A DNA stretch of 23,992 nt from an uncultured Collinsella sp. (GTDB lineage Bacteria; Actinomycetota; Coriobacteriia; Coriobacteriales; Coriobacteriaceae), in NCBI GenBank assembly GCA_959602875.1, contig CAUGVQ010000023.1:1-23992 (forward strand), given 5' to 3'. The translations under genes were made by a program, and so were the position numbers. The notes under the pieces were generated by a model, which saw only the letters and a list, made by a program, of their open reading frames with translations, did no database searches and was not told the origin of the DNA. Below are positions 16,542-23,992 of the stretch, in pieces. The stretch's first letter is position 1. Each line of letters opens with the position of its first letter.

Positions 16542-17630
16542 ATGGCAACCCGTTCTGTCATTCCGTTTGGCCCGCAGCACCCCGTGCTGCCGGAGCCCAT
16601 TCACCTCGACCTTGTCGTCGAGGATGAGAAGGTCGTCGAGGCCATCCCCCAGATCGGCTTCATCCACCGCGGCCTCGAGAAGCTCACGCAGAAGCGTGAC
16701 TACAACCAGTTTGTCTACGTTGCCGAGCGTACCTGCGGCATCTGCAGCCACGGTCATGGCTATGGCTACGTGAGCGCCACCGAGAAGCTCCTCGGAATCG
16801 AGGTCCCGCGCCGCGTCGTCTACATCCGCGACATCCTGGAGGAGCTCACGCGCCTTCACTCGCACCTGCTGTGGCTCGGCCTTCTTGCCGACGCCTTTGG
16901 CTTTGAGGCTCTCTTCAACCACTGCTGGCGCCTGCGCGAGACCATCCTCGACATCTTCCAGCGTACCTGCGGTGGCCGCATCATCCTCTCCATCCTTGTG
17001 GTGGGCGGCTTGGCGCACGACATCGACGACGCCGACCTCAAGGCCATCTGCGATAAGCTCGACGACATCAAGCGCGATTACCTCGAGATCATGGACACCA
17101 TGATGAACGACGTCTCGGTCAAGAGCCGTCTGTGCGGCGTGGGCGTCATCAGCTTTGAGGACGCTATGGAGCTCTCGATGGTCGGTCCCTTTGCCAAGGG
17201 CTCCGGCATCGAGCACGATATGCGTTCGACCGGTTACGGTGCCTATGGCGACCTCGACCACTTCGAGCCCATCATCTCCAACGAGTGCGACTGCTACGCG
17301 CGCTGCAAGGTCCGCGCCGAGGAGGTCATCCAGTCCATCGACATCATCAAGGAGCTCGTCTCCAAGATTCCGCACGATGGCATTGGCCAGAAGTCCAAGG
17401 CCAAGGTCGTCCCCGAGGGCCAGAGCCACGTGCTCATCGAGCAGCCGCGCGGCGAGGCGTTCTACTACGTTCGCGGCAACGGCACCAAGTACCTCGACCG
17501 CTTCCGCCTGCGCACGCCCACCTCGCAGAACCTGGGCGGCCTGGTGAAGGCGCTGCAGGGCGTCGACCTTGCCGACGTCCCGATGATCATCCTTACGATC
17601 GACCCGTGCATCAGCTGCACGGAAAGGTAG
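16542..17630 (+). CDS. echE: Ech-type [NiFe]-hydrogenase large subunit
   Basis: This is the catalytic subunit, where protons are reduced to H2 or H2 is oxidised. The 362-residue protein has both NiFe ligand motifs: Cys65 and Cys68 in ERTCGICSHGH (L1), and Cys356 and Cys359 in DPCISCTER (L2). Presence of all four cysteines separates it from NuoD. The protein ends right at the Arg after L2, so there is no C-terminal extension for a maturation endopeptidase to remove. This feature has been noted for some group 4 enzymes. It lies between the NuoC-like and ferredoxin-like subunits in the classic ech order. No hyp maturation genes are in the window, so nickel and cyanide insertion must depend on genes elsewhere. 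Confidence 0.95.
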   Translation: MATRSVIPFGPQHPVLPEPIHLDLVVEDEKVVEAIPQIGFIHRGLEKLTQKRDYNQFVYVAERTCGICSHGHGYGYVSATEKLLGIEVPRRVVYIRDILEELTRLHSHLLWLGLLADAFGFEALFNHCWRLRETILDIFQRTCGGRIILSILVVGGLAHDIDDADLKAICDKLDDIKRDYLEIMDTMMNDVSVKSRLCGVGVISFEDAMELSMVGPFAKGSGIEHDMRSTGYGAYGDLDHFEPIISNECDCYARCKVRAEEVIQSIDIIKELVSKIPHDGIGQKSKAKVVPEGQSHVLIEQPRGEAFYYVRGNGTKYLDRFRLRTPTSQNLGGLVKALQGVDLADVPMIILTIDPCISCTER

Positions 17631-17636
17631 GCCGGC

Positions 17637-18296
17637 ATGGGAACTTTCAAACTGGGCAAAATGACGCTCCGCTCGCTGTTCCACAAACCGGTGACGGTGC
17701 GCTACCCCTATGAGAAGCGCGACATCGAGAACCTCTTCCCGAGCATGCGCGGACATCTTGAGAACGATATCGACGCCTGCATCCTCTGCGGCATGTGCCA
17801 GCGCGCCTGCCCGGTGGGCGCCATCACGGTCGACCGCAAAGCTGGCGACTGGGTGCTTGACCCGTATATGTGCATCGCCTGCGCGAGCTGCACGCACGAG
17901 TGCCCCAAGAACTGCCTGACGATGGGCCTCTGGCCGACGGAACCTGCCGAGGAGCTCACGACCATCACGCTGCACAAGGACATGCCGGCCAAGCCCGCCG
18001 CCAAGGCCGGTGCCGCTGTCGCCGCGAAGCCCAAGAAGGAGCTCACGCCCGAGCAGCAGGCGCGCGTCGAGGCTGCCAAGAAGGCTGCCGCCGCCAAGAA
18101 GGCCGCGAAGGCTGCCGAGGCCGGCGAGGCTCCCGCTGAGGCAGAGAAGCCCGCTGAGGCTCCTGCCGCTGACGTTGACCCGGCGGAGGCCGAGCGCAAG
18201 GCCAAGATGGATGCCAAGCTTGCCGCCATGGACCCCGAGAAGGCCGCCAAGGTGCGCGCCGCCCTCGAGGCCCGCGCCAAGAAGGATGCCGAGTAG
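17637..18296 (+). CDS. echF: Ech-type hydrogenase ferredoxin-like subunit (NuoI-like) with Ala/Lys-rich tail
   Basis: EchF relays electrons from ferredoxin to the small subunit. The 219-residue protein has two [4Fe-4S] motifs: Cys48, 51, 54, 58 (CILCGMCQRACP) and Cys79, 82, 85, 89 (CIACASCTHECP). The core ends near residue 115. The rest is an Ala/Lys/Pro/Glu-rich tail that finishes with AAMDPEKAAKVRAAL (197-211 or so), almost the same as the end of the EchD homologue. Usual EchF proteins are about 120-130 residues long, so the tail is an addition. GGAAAGG inside the end of echE is the ribosome site. A strong hairpin follows 32 bases after the stop, closing the operon. Confidence 0.93.
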   Translation: MGTFKLGKMTLRSLFHKPVTVRYPYEKRDIENLFPSMRGHLENDIDACILCGMCQRACPVGAITVDRKAGDWVLDPYMCIACASCTHECPKNCLTMGLWPTEPAEELTTITLHKDMPAKPAAKAGAAVAAKPKKELTPEQQARVEAAKKAAAAKKAAKAAEAGEAPAEAEKPAEAPAADVDPAEAERKAKMDAKLAAMDPEKAAKVRAALEARAKKDAE

Positions 18297-18327
18297 TCTC
18301 GGCTGCCCTGTGATAGAGCGCGTGTAA

Positions 18328-18361
18328 GGCGCGCCGCCGGTACAAAAGCCGGCGGCGCGCC
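18328..18361 (+). terminator. Probable terminator of the hydrogenase operon
   Basis: GGCGCGCCGCCGG (18328-18340) and CCGGCGGCGCGCC (18349-18361) form a perfect 13-bp stem with an 8-base loop (TACAAAAG). The following bases, ATTATCGTTT, are only moderately T-rich. Position 32 bases after echF and before asnB supports a terminator. Confidence 0.75.
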
Positions 18362-18492
18362 ATTATCGTTTGGACACATAGCTGCGGTATGGCACGGAGA
18401 TTACATGCACCTTAAGAAGCATGCTGCGATGCGTGGTACGCTTACCCAGATAGCGATTTTGCGCGAGCACACCGCATGAAAGGAACGTCTCT

Positions 18493-20358
18493 ATGTGCGG
18501 ATTCGTTGGCTTTACCGGCCAGATAGATAACAGACAGCAGGTTCTTGACGCCATGATGGACCGCATCGTCCATCGCGGTCCCGATATGGGTGGCAGTCAC
18601 CTTACCGACGAGGTGGCTCTGGGTTTCCGCCGCCTCTCCATCTTGGACCTCTCTGAGGCGGGCGCCCAACCCATGGGCAACGAGGACGGCAGCGTCTTTG
18701 TGACGTTCAACGGAGAGATCTACAACTTCCAGGAGCTGCGCGCCGAGCTCGAGGCGGCCGGCCACACCTTCCACTGCCACGCGGACACCGAGGTCCTCGT
18801 CCACGGCTATGAGGAGTGGGGCGAGAAGCTCGTCGACCGCCTGCGCGGCATGTACGGCTTTGTCATTCACGACAGCCGCAACCACAAGCTCTTTGGCGCG
18901 CGCGATATCTTTGGCATCAAGCCCTTCTATTACTATCGCGCCGATGGCTGCGACGGCCGCCCCAACACGGGCGCCTTCCTCTTCGGTAGTGAGATCAAGA
19001 GCTTCCTCGAGCACCCCGATTTCGTGAAGGCCGTGAACCCCCAGGCGCTGCGCCCCTACCTCACGCTGCAGTTCCCCGCCACCGACGAGACGTTCTTCGC
19101 CGGCGTCTACAAGCTGCCTGCGGCCCACTGCTTCACCTACGACCTCACGACCGGCTCCATCGACATCCGCCGCTACTGGGATGCCGATTTCTCGGACGAC
19201 AACTCCAAGACCTTTGAGGAGTACGTCGAGGCGTGCGACGAGGTGGTCCACGAGAGCGTGGCCGCGCACCGCATCGCCGACGTGAAGGTGGGCTCGTTCC
19301 TCTCCGGCGGCGTCGACTCGAGCTACATCGCTGCTTGCCTCATGCCCGATACCACGTTCTCCGTCGGTTTCGACTACAAGGACTTCAACGAGACCAACTA
19401 CGCCGCCGAGCTTTCCGACAAACTCGGTATCAAGAACGTCCGCAAGATGATCACCGCAGACGAGTTCTTTGACGTGCTTCCTAAGATCCAGTACCACATG
19501 GATGAGCCGCAGTCGAACCTCTCGAGCGTGCCTCTGTGGTTCTTGGCTGAGCTTGCCGCCAAGGACGTCACGGTTGTGCTCTCGGGCGAGGGTGCCGACG
19601 AGCTCTTTGCGGGCTACGCCTGGTACGAGGATACTCGCGAGGTCGCGCGCTACAAGCGCATCGTGCCGCGCGCCATCCGCCGCGCGCTGGGTCGCTTTGT
19701 GGAGAACAAGCACTACTTCAAAGGTAGGAACTTCCTGCTCAAGGGCGCCGAGATGCCCGAGAAGTGGTTTGTGGGCCAGGCATTTGTCTACCGCGAGGAC
19801 GAGGCAAACGACGTTCTCAAGCCCGCGTACGCCAAGGGCCCGGACGCCTTTGAGCTCTGCGCGCCGGTCTACGGACGCGTGAAGAACTTCTGTGCCCTCT
19901 CTAAGCAGCAGTACCTCGACATGAACATGTGGCTGCCGGGCGACATCCTGCTCAAGGCGGACAAGATGTGCATGGCGCACTCGCTCGAGCTGCGCGTGCC
20001 TTTCCTCGACAAGAAGGTCATGGAGTTTGCCGAGCACGTGCCGGCGCGCTTCCGCGTGAACGAGAACGGCAACAAGCAGGTGCTTCGCCACGCGGCAAAC
20101 CGCTGTCTTCCCGACGAGTGGGCAACGCGCCCCAAGAAGGGCTTCCCCGTGCCGCTCAAGTTCTGGCTGCGCGAGCAGAAGTACTACGACTACGTGAAGG
20201 AGTACTTCACGGCTCCCTGGGCGTCGGAGTTCTTCGATACGGGCAAGCTCATGCAGATGCTCGACGATCACTTTGAGGGTCGCGCGCTCAACCAGCGCAA
20301 GATCTATACCGCGCTCACGTTCCTCATCTGGTATAAGCGCTACTTCATTGACGAGTAA
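18493..20358 (+). CDS. asnB: Asparagine synthetase B (glutamine-hydrolysing)
   Basis: AsnB makes asparagine from aspartate, ATP and the amide of glutamine. The 621-residue protein has an N-terminal class II glutamine amidotransferase domain. The nucleophile is Cys2 (MCGFVGF), exposed after Met removal, followed by HRGPD near residue 34 and FNGEIYNF near residue 74. The synthetase domain has the pyrophosphate loop SGGVDSS at 271-277 and SGEGADELFAGY further on. A GAAAGGA site lies upstream of the ATG. It is longer than E. coli AsnB (554) and nearer to the Bacillus type. The 131 bases between the terminator and the start contain no promoter I would defend. Its neighbours make cell wall precursors, but no direct link to amidation or crosslinking can be claimed. 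Confidence 0.95.
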   Translation: MCGFVGFTGQIDNRQQVLDAMMDRIVHRGPDMGGSHLTDEVALGFRRLSILDLSEAGAQPMGNEDGSVFVTFNGEIYNFQELRAELEAAGHTFHCHADTEVLVHGYEEWGEKLVDRLRGMYGFVIHDSRNHKLFGARDIFGIKPFYYYRADGCDGRPNTGAFLFGSEIKSFLEHPDFVKAVNPQALRPYLTLQFPATDETFFAGVYKLPAAHCFTYDLTTGSIDIRRYWDADFSDDNSKTFEEYVEACDEVVHESVAAHRIADVKVGSFLSGGVDSSYIAACLMPDTTFSVGFDYKDFNETNYAAELSDKLGIKNVRKMITADEFFDVLPKIQYHMDEPQSNLSSVPLWFLAELAAKDVTVVLSGEGADELFAGYAWYEDTREVARYKRIVPRAIRRALGRFVENKHYFKGRNFLLKGAEMPEKWFVGQAFVYREDEANDVLKPAYAKGPDAFELCAPVYGRVKNFCALSKQQYLDMNMWLPGDILLKADKMCMAHSLELRVPFLDKKVMEFAEHVPARFRVNENGNKQVLRHAANRCLPDEWATRPKKGFPVPLKFWLREQKYYDYVKEYFTAPWASEFFDTGKLMQMLDDHFEGRALNQRKIYTALTFLIWYKRYFIDE

Positions 20359-20369
20359 TCATGCTCTGC

Positions 20370-20470
20370 GTTCCGCGATGTGCGGAATGTGGTGATGCGC
20401 GGAACAATCAATGTAGGGATGCTATTCATGCGGTCGGGACACACTTCCGGCCGCATACTTCTATGTAGGG
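20370..20470 (+). promoter_or_regulatory. Structured asnB-murE gap with alternative hairpins
   Basis: TTCCGC (20371-20376) can pair with GCGGAA at 20382-20387 (5-base loop). As part of GTTCCGCG (20370-20377) it can instead pair with CGCGGAAC at 20398-20405. A second stem pairs ATGCGGTCGG (20428-20437) with CCGGCCGCAT (20447-20456), 10 bp with one G-U. It is flanked by direct copies of ATGTAGGG at 20411-20418 and 20463-20470. The second stem could be the asnB terminator, though its tail (ACTTCTATGT) is weak. A leader for the following ligase genes is the alternative. Confidence 0.4.
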
Positions 20471-20522
20471 CGAGGTCGCGTTTTGGCCGCGTTTCATGGT
20501 CAACAGCCATCTGGAGGCTACC

Positions 20523-22118
20523 ATGGGTGAGCATCTGCCTGATACCGATCGTTTTCCCGCCGTCTCACTGCGCGCGGCCGCTCTTCTTCTTGGTGAGGGA
20601 GGCGTAGAGGCGCGCGTTTTTGGCGACGAGGGCACCGAGGTGCACGGGATGGCCATCGACTCGCGTGAGGTCCGCCCGGGTAACCTCTTTGTTTGCAAGG
20701 GTGCGGCGTTTCGCCCTGCATTTCTTGCGGATGCCGTGCGCCGTGGCGCCGCTGCGTATCTCTGTGAGGACGACGGGCGGCTCGAAGAGCTCTCCGCACA
20801 GGCGCCGGACGTGCCCCGCTTAACAGTGCGTCGGGGAGGGGTTCGTCGTGCCATGGCGCTCGTGGCACCGCTCATCTACGCGCATCCCGAGCATGATCTC
20901 ACCATTGTGGGTATCACGGGCACCAAGGGAAAGTCGACCGTTGCCTACATGCTGCGCTCCATCCTGCGTGCGGCGGGCGTGACGCCGTCCATCCTGGGAT
21001 CGATTGAGACGGACGACGGCATGCGCGCGTTTGAGAGCCATAACACCACGCCCGAGGCGCCCGACCTATGGCTTCATCTGCGCAACACCGTGGATGCCGG
21101 GCGAGACGTGATGCTTATGGAGGTGTCGAGCCAAGGTCTCAAGTACGACCGCGTGCTCGGCGTCCCCTTTGCAATCGCCTGCTTCCTGAACATCGGGCGT
21201 GACCATATCTCGCCCATCGAGCATCCCACGTTTGAGGACTACTTCCAGAGCAAACTCCGCATCTTTGAGCAGTGCGAGACCGCTGTGGTGAACCTCGATA
21301 CCGAGCGCGCGGAGGAGGTTCTAGCTGCGGCGGCCTCGGCAAAGCGGCTGGTAACACTGCATACCGAACATGCGCCCGCAGCCTCGACCGAGGGCTCGGC
21401 GGCGTCCGTGTGCAACCGTGCTACCGACTTTTGCGCAACCGATATCGAGGCGGTCGATGGGGGAATCGCTTTCACGGTGGCGGAGCGCGGCGCTACAGGT
21501 ACGGTGCGCCACGCCATCGTGCTCGGCATGACGGGCTTCTTTAACGTCGACAACGCCCTTGCCGCCTGCGCCATCGCCCGCCTTATGGGGTTTGACTACG
21601 ATGCCATCGCCCGCGGCCTTGCGCACGTGCGCGTCCCCGGGCGCATGGAGCTCGTCAGCTCGGGCGACGGGCATGTGCTTGCCATCGTCGATTACGCGCA
21701 TAACGAGCTTTCTTTTGACGCGCTGTTCTCGTCGGTCAAGCGCCAGTATCCGGACCGCCAGATTATTGCGGTCTTTGGCGCGCCGGGCGACAAGGCCCAA
21801 GAGCGCCGGGGCACCTTGCCACGCGTTGCCGGCGCCTATGCTGATCTGCTTATATACACCGAGGAGGATCCGGCGCACGAGGCGGTGGAGGACATCTGCG
21901 CCGAGCTTGCGGCAAATACGCCGGCGGGTGTTGCCTACGAGGTGATTCCCGACCGCGAGGCTGCCGTTGCCCGCGCTCTGCGCACGGCTCTTGCCGGCGA
22001 GCGGCCCTCGGTTGTGCTGCTGCTTGCCAAGGGGGACGAGACGCGCCAGCACCGCGGCGACAGCTATCCTGAGGTAAAAAGCGATTTGAGCCTTGCTCGC
22101 GAGATTCTACGGGGGTAA
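20523..22118 (+). CDS. murE: MurE-type UDP-MurNAc-dipeptide ligase, copy 1
   Basis: The 531-residue Mur ligase has the three expected domains. The N-terminal UDP-MurNAc-binding domain shows IDSREVRPGNLFVCKG (45-60). The central ATPase has the P-loop TGTKGKST (132-139) and the DHISPIEHPTFEDYFQSKL segment with the lysine usually carbamylated. The C-terminal domain holds the amino acid site. MurE adds the third amino acid to the peptidoglycan stem peptide. At the residue-3 recognition site E. coli MurE has DNPR. Here the aligned residues are E448-D-P-A451, so the Arg that binds diaminopimelate is missing and a lysine or ornithine substrate is more likely. GGAGG at 20513-20517 decides the ATG at 20523 over an earlier ATG at 20496. 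A paralogue follows directly. Confidence 0.88.
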   Translation: MGEHLPDTDRFPAVSLRAAALLLGEGGVEARVFGDEGTEVHGMAIDSREVRPGNLFVCKGAAFRPAFLADAVRRGAAAYLCEDDGRLEELSAQAPDVPRLTVRRGGVRRAMALVAPLIYAHPEHDLTIVGITGTKGKSTVAYMLRSILRAAGVTPSILGSIETDDGMRAFESHNTTPEAPDLWLHLRNTVDAGRDVMLMEVSSQGLKYDRVLGVPFAIACFLNIGRDHISPIEHPTFEDYFQSKLRIFEQCETAVVNLDTERAEEVLAAAASAKRLVTLHTEHAPAASTEGSAASVCNRATDFCATDIEAVDGGIAFTVAERGATGTVRHAIVLGMTGFFNVDNALAACAIARLMGFDYDAIARGLAHVRVPGRMELVSSGDGHVLAIVDYAHNELSFDALFSSVKRQYPDRQIIAVFGAPGDKAQERRGTLPRVAGAYADLLIYTEEDPAHEAVEDICAELAANTPAGVAYEVIPDREAAVARALRTALAGERPSVVLLLAKGDETRQHRGDSYPEVKSDLSLAREILRG

Positions 22119-22235
22119 GGTAACTCGCGAAGGAGTTTCAGGCCGCCTACGCGCCGCACAATAGCTGCGGTGCCAGACGCTGCGCGGCCGCAACGGCTGC
22201 GGCGTATCGCCGGCAGGCAAGAGGGGAGAGCCGCT

Positions 22236-23753
22236 GTGCCCGCATCTCAGAGAGTCCGCTCGCTGCGTGATTACCTAAAGATCCTCCGCGCACACGACGC
22301 GCTGGTGGCAGAGCCCCCGGCGGGCCCGATCCTCGCCGATCTGCCTATCCGCTGGGTCTCGTGCGATTCCCGCGCGGTAAAGCCCGGCACGCTTTTTATC
22401 TGCAAGGGTGCCTCCTTTATGCGCGAGTACTTGCTTGATGCCATCGAAGCGGGCGCGGTGGCCTACATCTCCGAGATCGACTATGGGGTCAATATCCCCT
22501 TCATTCACGCGTGCGATATCAGGCGCGCCCTCGGCATCCTCTCCGACACGGCGTGGGACCATCCCTCGGGCCGCATCAAGGTCTGTGCGTTCACGGGCAC
22601 CAAGGGCAAGACCACGAGCGTGTACTACCTGCGGAGCATCCTCGCGGCGCGTGCAAAGCGCACGGGTGCGTCCGAGGCCGCGTTCATCACCGGCGTGGAG
22701 TACGACGACGGCGCGGAGTGCGGCGAGAGCGTGCTCACCACGCCCGAGGCGCCCGAGCTCGAGCGGCGCCTCGCCAACGCGGTCTTTGCAGACCGCGACA
22801 TCTTTGTGATGGAGGCGTCGAGCCAGGCCCTCAAGCTTCACCGCACGCTTGGTGTGGAGTTTGCCGTGGGTGCGTTCACCAACTTTGGCGAGGACCATAT
22901 CTCGCCCATCGAGCATCCCACGGTCGAGGATTACCTCGCAAGCAAGCTCATGCTCTTCCGCAACTGCCGTACCGCTGTAGTGAACCTCGACATGCAGGTG
23001 GCGCCGCAGGTGCTCGAGGCGGCGCAGTCCTGCGAGCGCGTGCTGACCTATTCGCTTGAGAACGATGCCGCCGATGTGGTGCTTACGCACTGGGAGCGCG
23101 CGGGCTCGGGCATCTCCTTTACGGTTCGCACGCCGCGGTTTACCTGCGACGTCTATCTTCCCACGCCCGCTCATTTCAACCTTGCCAACGCGCTTGGTGC
23201 CATCTCGTGCGCGGAGGCGCTCGGTGTGGATGCCGAGGACATCGTCCAAGGTTTTGCCGAGGTGCGCGTCTCTGGCCGTATGGAGGTCTACCCGAGTGCG
23301 TCGGGCGAGATTGTGGGCGTGGTCGATTACGCGCACAACGGCATGAGCTTGACCGCGCTGCTCAGCGAGATGCGGGAGAGCTATCCCGACCGCGAGCTTA
23401 CCGTTGTCTTTGGTGCCACCGGCGGCAAGGGCGTCGACCGGCGCGACACGATGGGCGAGGCTGCCGGTAAGCTCGCCGACCGCATCATCATCACCGAGGA
23501 CGATCCCGGCCCCGAGGACCCGGCGGTCATCTGCGACGCTATCGCCCGCGCGGTGAGCGCGCAAGGTCATGACAGGTGGGAGATCGTGCTCGACCGCCCC
23601 CAGGCTATCGTGCGCGCTGTGGAAGGTGCAAAGCGCCCGGCCGTTGTGGTGGTGACCGGCAAGGGCAACGACGCCTTTATGCTGCGCCGTGGCGTGCGCG
23701 AGCCCTATAAGCCAGACGGCGAGCAGCTCGCGCGCCTTCTGGCCGAGGCGTAG
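22236..23753 (+). CDS. murE: MurE-type UDP-MurNAc-dipeptide ligase, copy 2
   Basis: The 505-residue Mur ligase is a close paralogue of the gene just upstream. It shares SRAVKPGTLFICKGASF, the P-loop TGTKGKTT (120-127), TTPEAPELERR, the DHISPIEHPT segment with the probable carbamylated lysine, and SGRMEV. The residue-3 recognition motif is D422-D-P-G425 in place of DNPR. This again lacks the DAP-binding Arg and resembles the D(D/N)P(N/A) pattern known for lysine-adding enzymes. I chose the GTG at 22236 because GAGGGGAG lies seven bases upstream. A GTG at 22170 has no such site and adds a basic, unlike-family stretch. Which copy supplies the cell wall, and whether the other acts on a different acceptor, is not decidable here. 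Confidence 0.87.
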   Translation: MPASQRVRSLRDYLKILRAHDALVAEPPAGPILADLPIRWVSCDSRAVKPGTLFICKGASFMREYLLDAIEAGAVAYISEIDYGVNIPFIHACDIRRALGILSDTAWDHPSGRIKVCAFTGTKGKTTSVYYLRSILAARAKRTGASEAAFITGVEYDDGAECGESVLTTPEAPELERRLANAVFADRDIFVMEASSQALKLHRTLGVEFAVGAFTNFGEDHISPIEHPTVEDYLASKLMLFRNCRTAVVNLDMQVAPQVLEAAQSCERVLTYSLENDAADVVLTHWERAGSGISFTVRTPRFTCDVYLPTPAHFNLANALGAISCAEALGVDAEDIVQGFAEVRVSGRMEVYPSASGEIVGVVDYAHNGMSLTALLSEMRESYPDRELTVVFGATGGKGVDRRDTMGEAAGKLADRIIITEDDPGPEDPAVICDAIARAVSAQGHDRWEIVLDRPQAIVRAVEGAKRPAVVVVTGKGNDAFMLRRGVREPYKPDGEQLARLLAEA

Positions 23754-23843
23754 GGATTGCGACGTGCTCTGGCACAGTTGCGTGTCTCGCCCGTTCGGTT
23801 CCGCCTGAATGCCAGACGTGTTTGCGAAAGTTCCGCTTGCAAC

Positions 23844-23873
23844 TTGTGCAGCGGCGCGCAAGTACGGTATTAT
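23844..23873 (+). promoter_or_regulatory. Promoter of tRNA-Ser
   Basis: TTGTGC (23844-23849) and TATTAT (23868-23873) are separated by 18 bases. The tRNA begins 14 bases after the -10 box, which fits a short leader. Confidence 0.6.
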
Positions 23874-23887
23874 GTGATGCTGCTAAC

Positions 23888-23978
23888 GGAGAGCTGACCG
23901 AGAGGCCGAAGGTGCTCGCCTGCTAAGCGAGTATTCCCCCAAAGGGAATCTGGGGTTCGAATCCCCAGCTCTCCGCCA
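23888..23978 (+). tRNA. tRNA-Ser(GCU), CCA end encoded
   Basis: The acceptor stem GGAGAGC/GCTCTCC, discriminator G and encoded CCA are all visible. The anticodon stem CTCGC/GCGAG holds the loop CTGCTAA with anticodon GCT at 23922-23924, which reads AGC and AGU. The long variable arm (ATTCCC/GGGAAT) is typical of serine tRNA, and the T arm TGGGG-TTCGAAT-CCCCA is intact. The gene is 91 bases with CCA. Confidence 0.97.
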
Positions 23979-23992
23979 GCCGAATTTGATAC

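Noticed and set aside
16542..17630. Reading the large subunit as NuoD of complex I
   Set aside because: Both CxxC NiFe ligand pairs are intact and the gene set lacks NuoE/F/G and quinone-module subunits, so a hydrogenase is the better call.
18370..18442. Promoter boxes for asnB such as TTAAGA (18412-18417) with TACGCT (18437-18442)
   Set aside because: The spacing is 19 bases and both boxes are poor matches, so I do not call it.
22119..22235. GAAGGAG at about 22129-22135 as the ribosome site of a small gene between the two murE copies
   Set aside because: No suitable start codon follows at a normal distance, and the better site GAGGGGAG lies directly before the GTG at 22236.
23768..23816. 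TCTGGCA (23768-23774) and TGCCAGA (23810-23816) as a terminator after the second murE
   Set aside because: The loop is 35 bases long, no T run follows, and a seven-base match over that distance can arise by chance.
23888..23978. tRNA-Ser as an attachment site of an integrated element
   Set aside because: No integrase or direct repeat of the tRNA 3' end is visible, and only 14 bases lie beyond the gene.

Overview
This window looks like chromosomal DNA from a high-GC, anaerobic actinobacterium. I would guess class Coriobacteriia (Collinsella or a relative). The reasons are strong G/C bias at third codon positions, a type II fatty acid operon that uses the FMN enzyme FabK as its only visible enoyl reductase, a ferredoxin-type energy-converting [NiFe] hydrogenase, and MurE-type ligases without the diaminopimelate signature. 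The taxonomic call is inference. No rRNA or other marker gene is present to settle it.

Region 1 (1-9890, + strand) is a compact fatty acid synthesis operon: accB (5' end cut off by the window) - accC - accD - accA - fabH - fabK - fabD - fabG - fabF - fabZ - marR-type regulator. Acetyl-CoA carboxylase (AccBCDA) makes malonyl-CoA, FabD loads it on ACP, FabH starts the chains, and FabF/FabG/FabZ/FabK run the elongation cycle. Several junctions overlap (accC/accD, accD/accA, accA/fabH). The only larger gaps hold structure: an 88-bp REP-like inverted repeat between fabH and fabK, and a set of competing hairpins between fabG and fabF. No acpP lies in the window. The last gene encodes a MarR-family regulator that by context may control the operon, as FabT does in streptococci.

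Region 2 (9887-12368, - strand) is a polar amino acid ABC importer: lipoprotein binding protein, permease and ATPase. It has a readable promoter that carries two copies of an AT-rich palindrome, one inside the -35/-10 spacer.

Region 3 (12462-18361, + strand) is an Ech-type hydrogenase operon in the classic order A-B-C-D-E-F, but echA and echB are one continuous 954-codon gene. The EchD and EchF homologues both carry long Ala/Lys/Glu-rich C-terminal tails that end in almost the same sequence. A strong hairpin closes the operon. No hydrogenase maturation gene is in the window. The expected reaction is reduced ferredoxin plus protons giving H2, coupled to ion translocation across the membrane.

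Region 4 (18493-23978, + strand) holds asnB (asparagine synthetase B), two tandem paralogous MurE-like ligases, and tRNA-Ser(GCU) with its own promoter and encoded CCA end.

No stretch longer than about 300 bases lacks a gene. The largest gap is the divergent promoter region 12284-12535. I saw no CRISPR array, insertion sequence with a transposase, prophage gene or replication origin.
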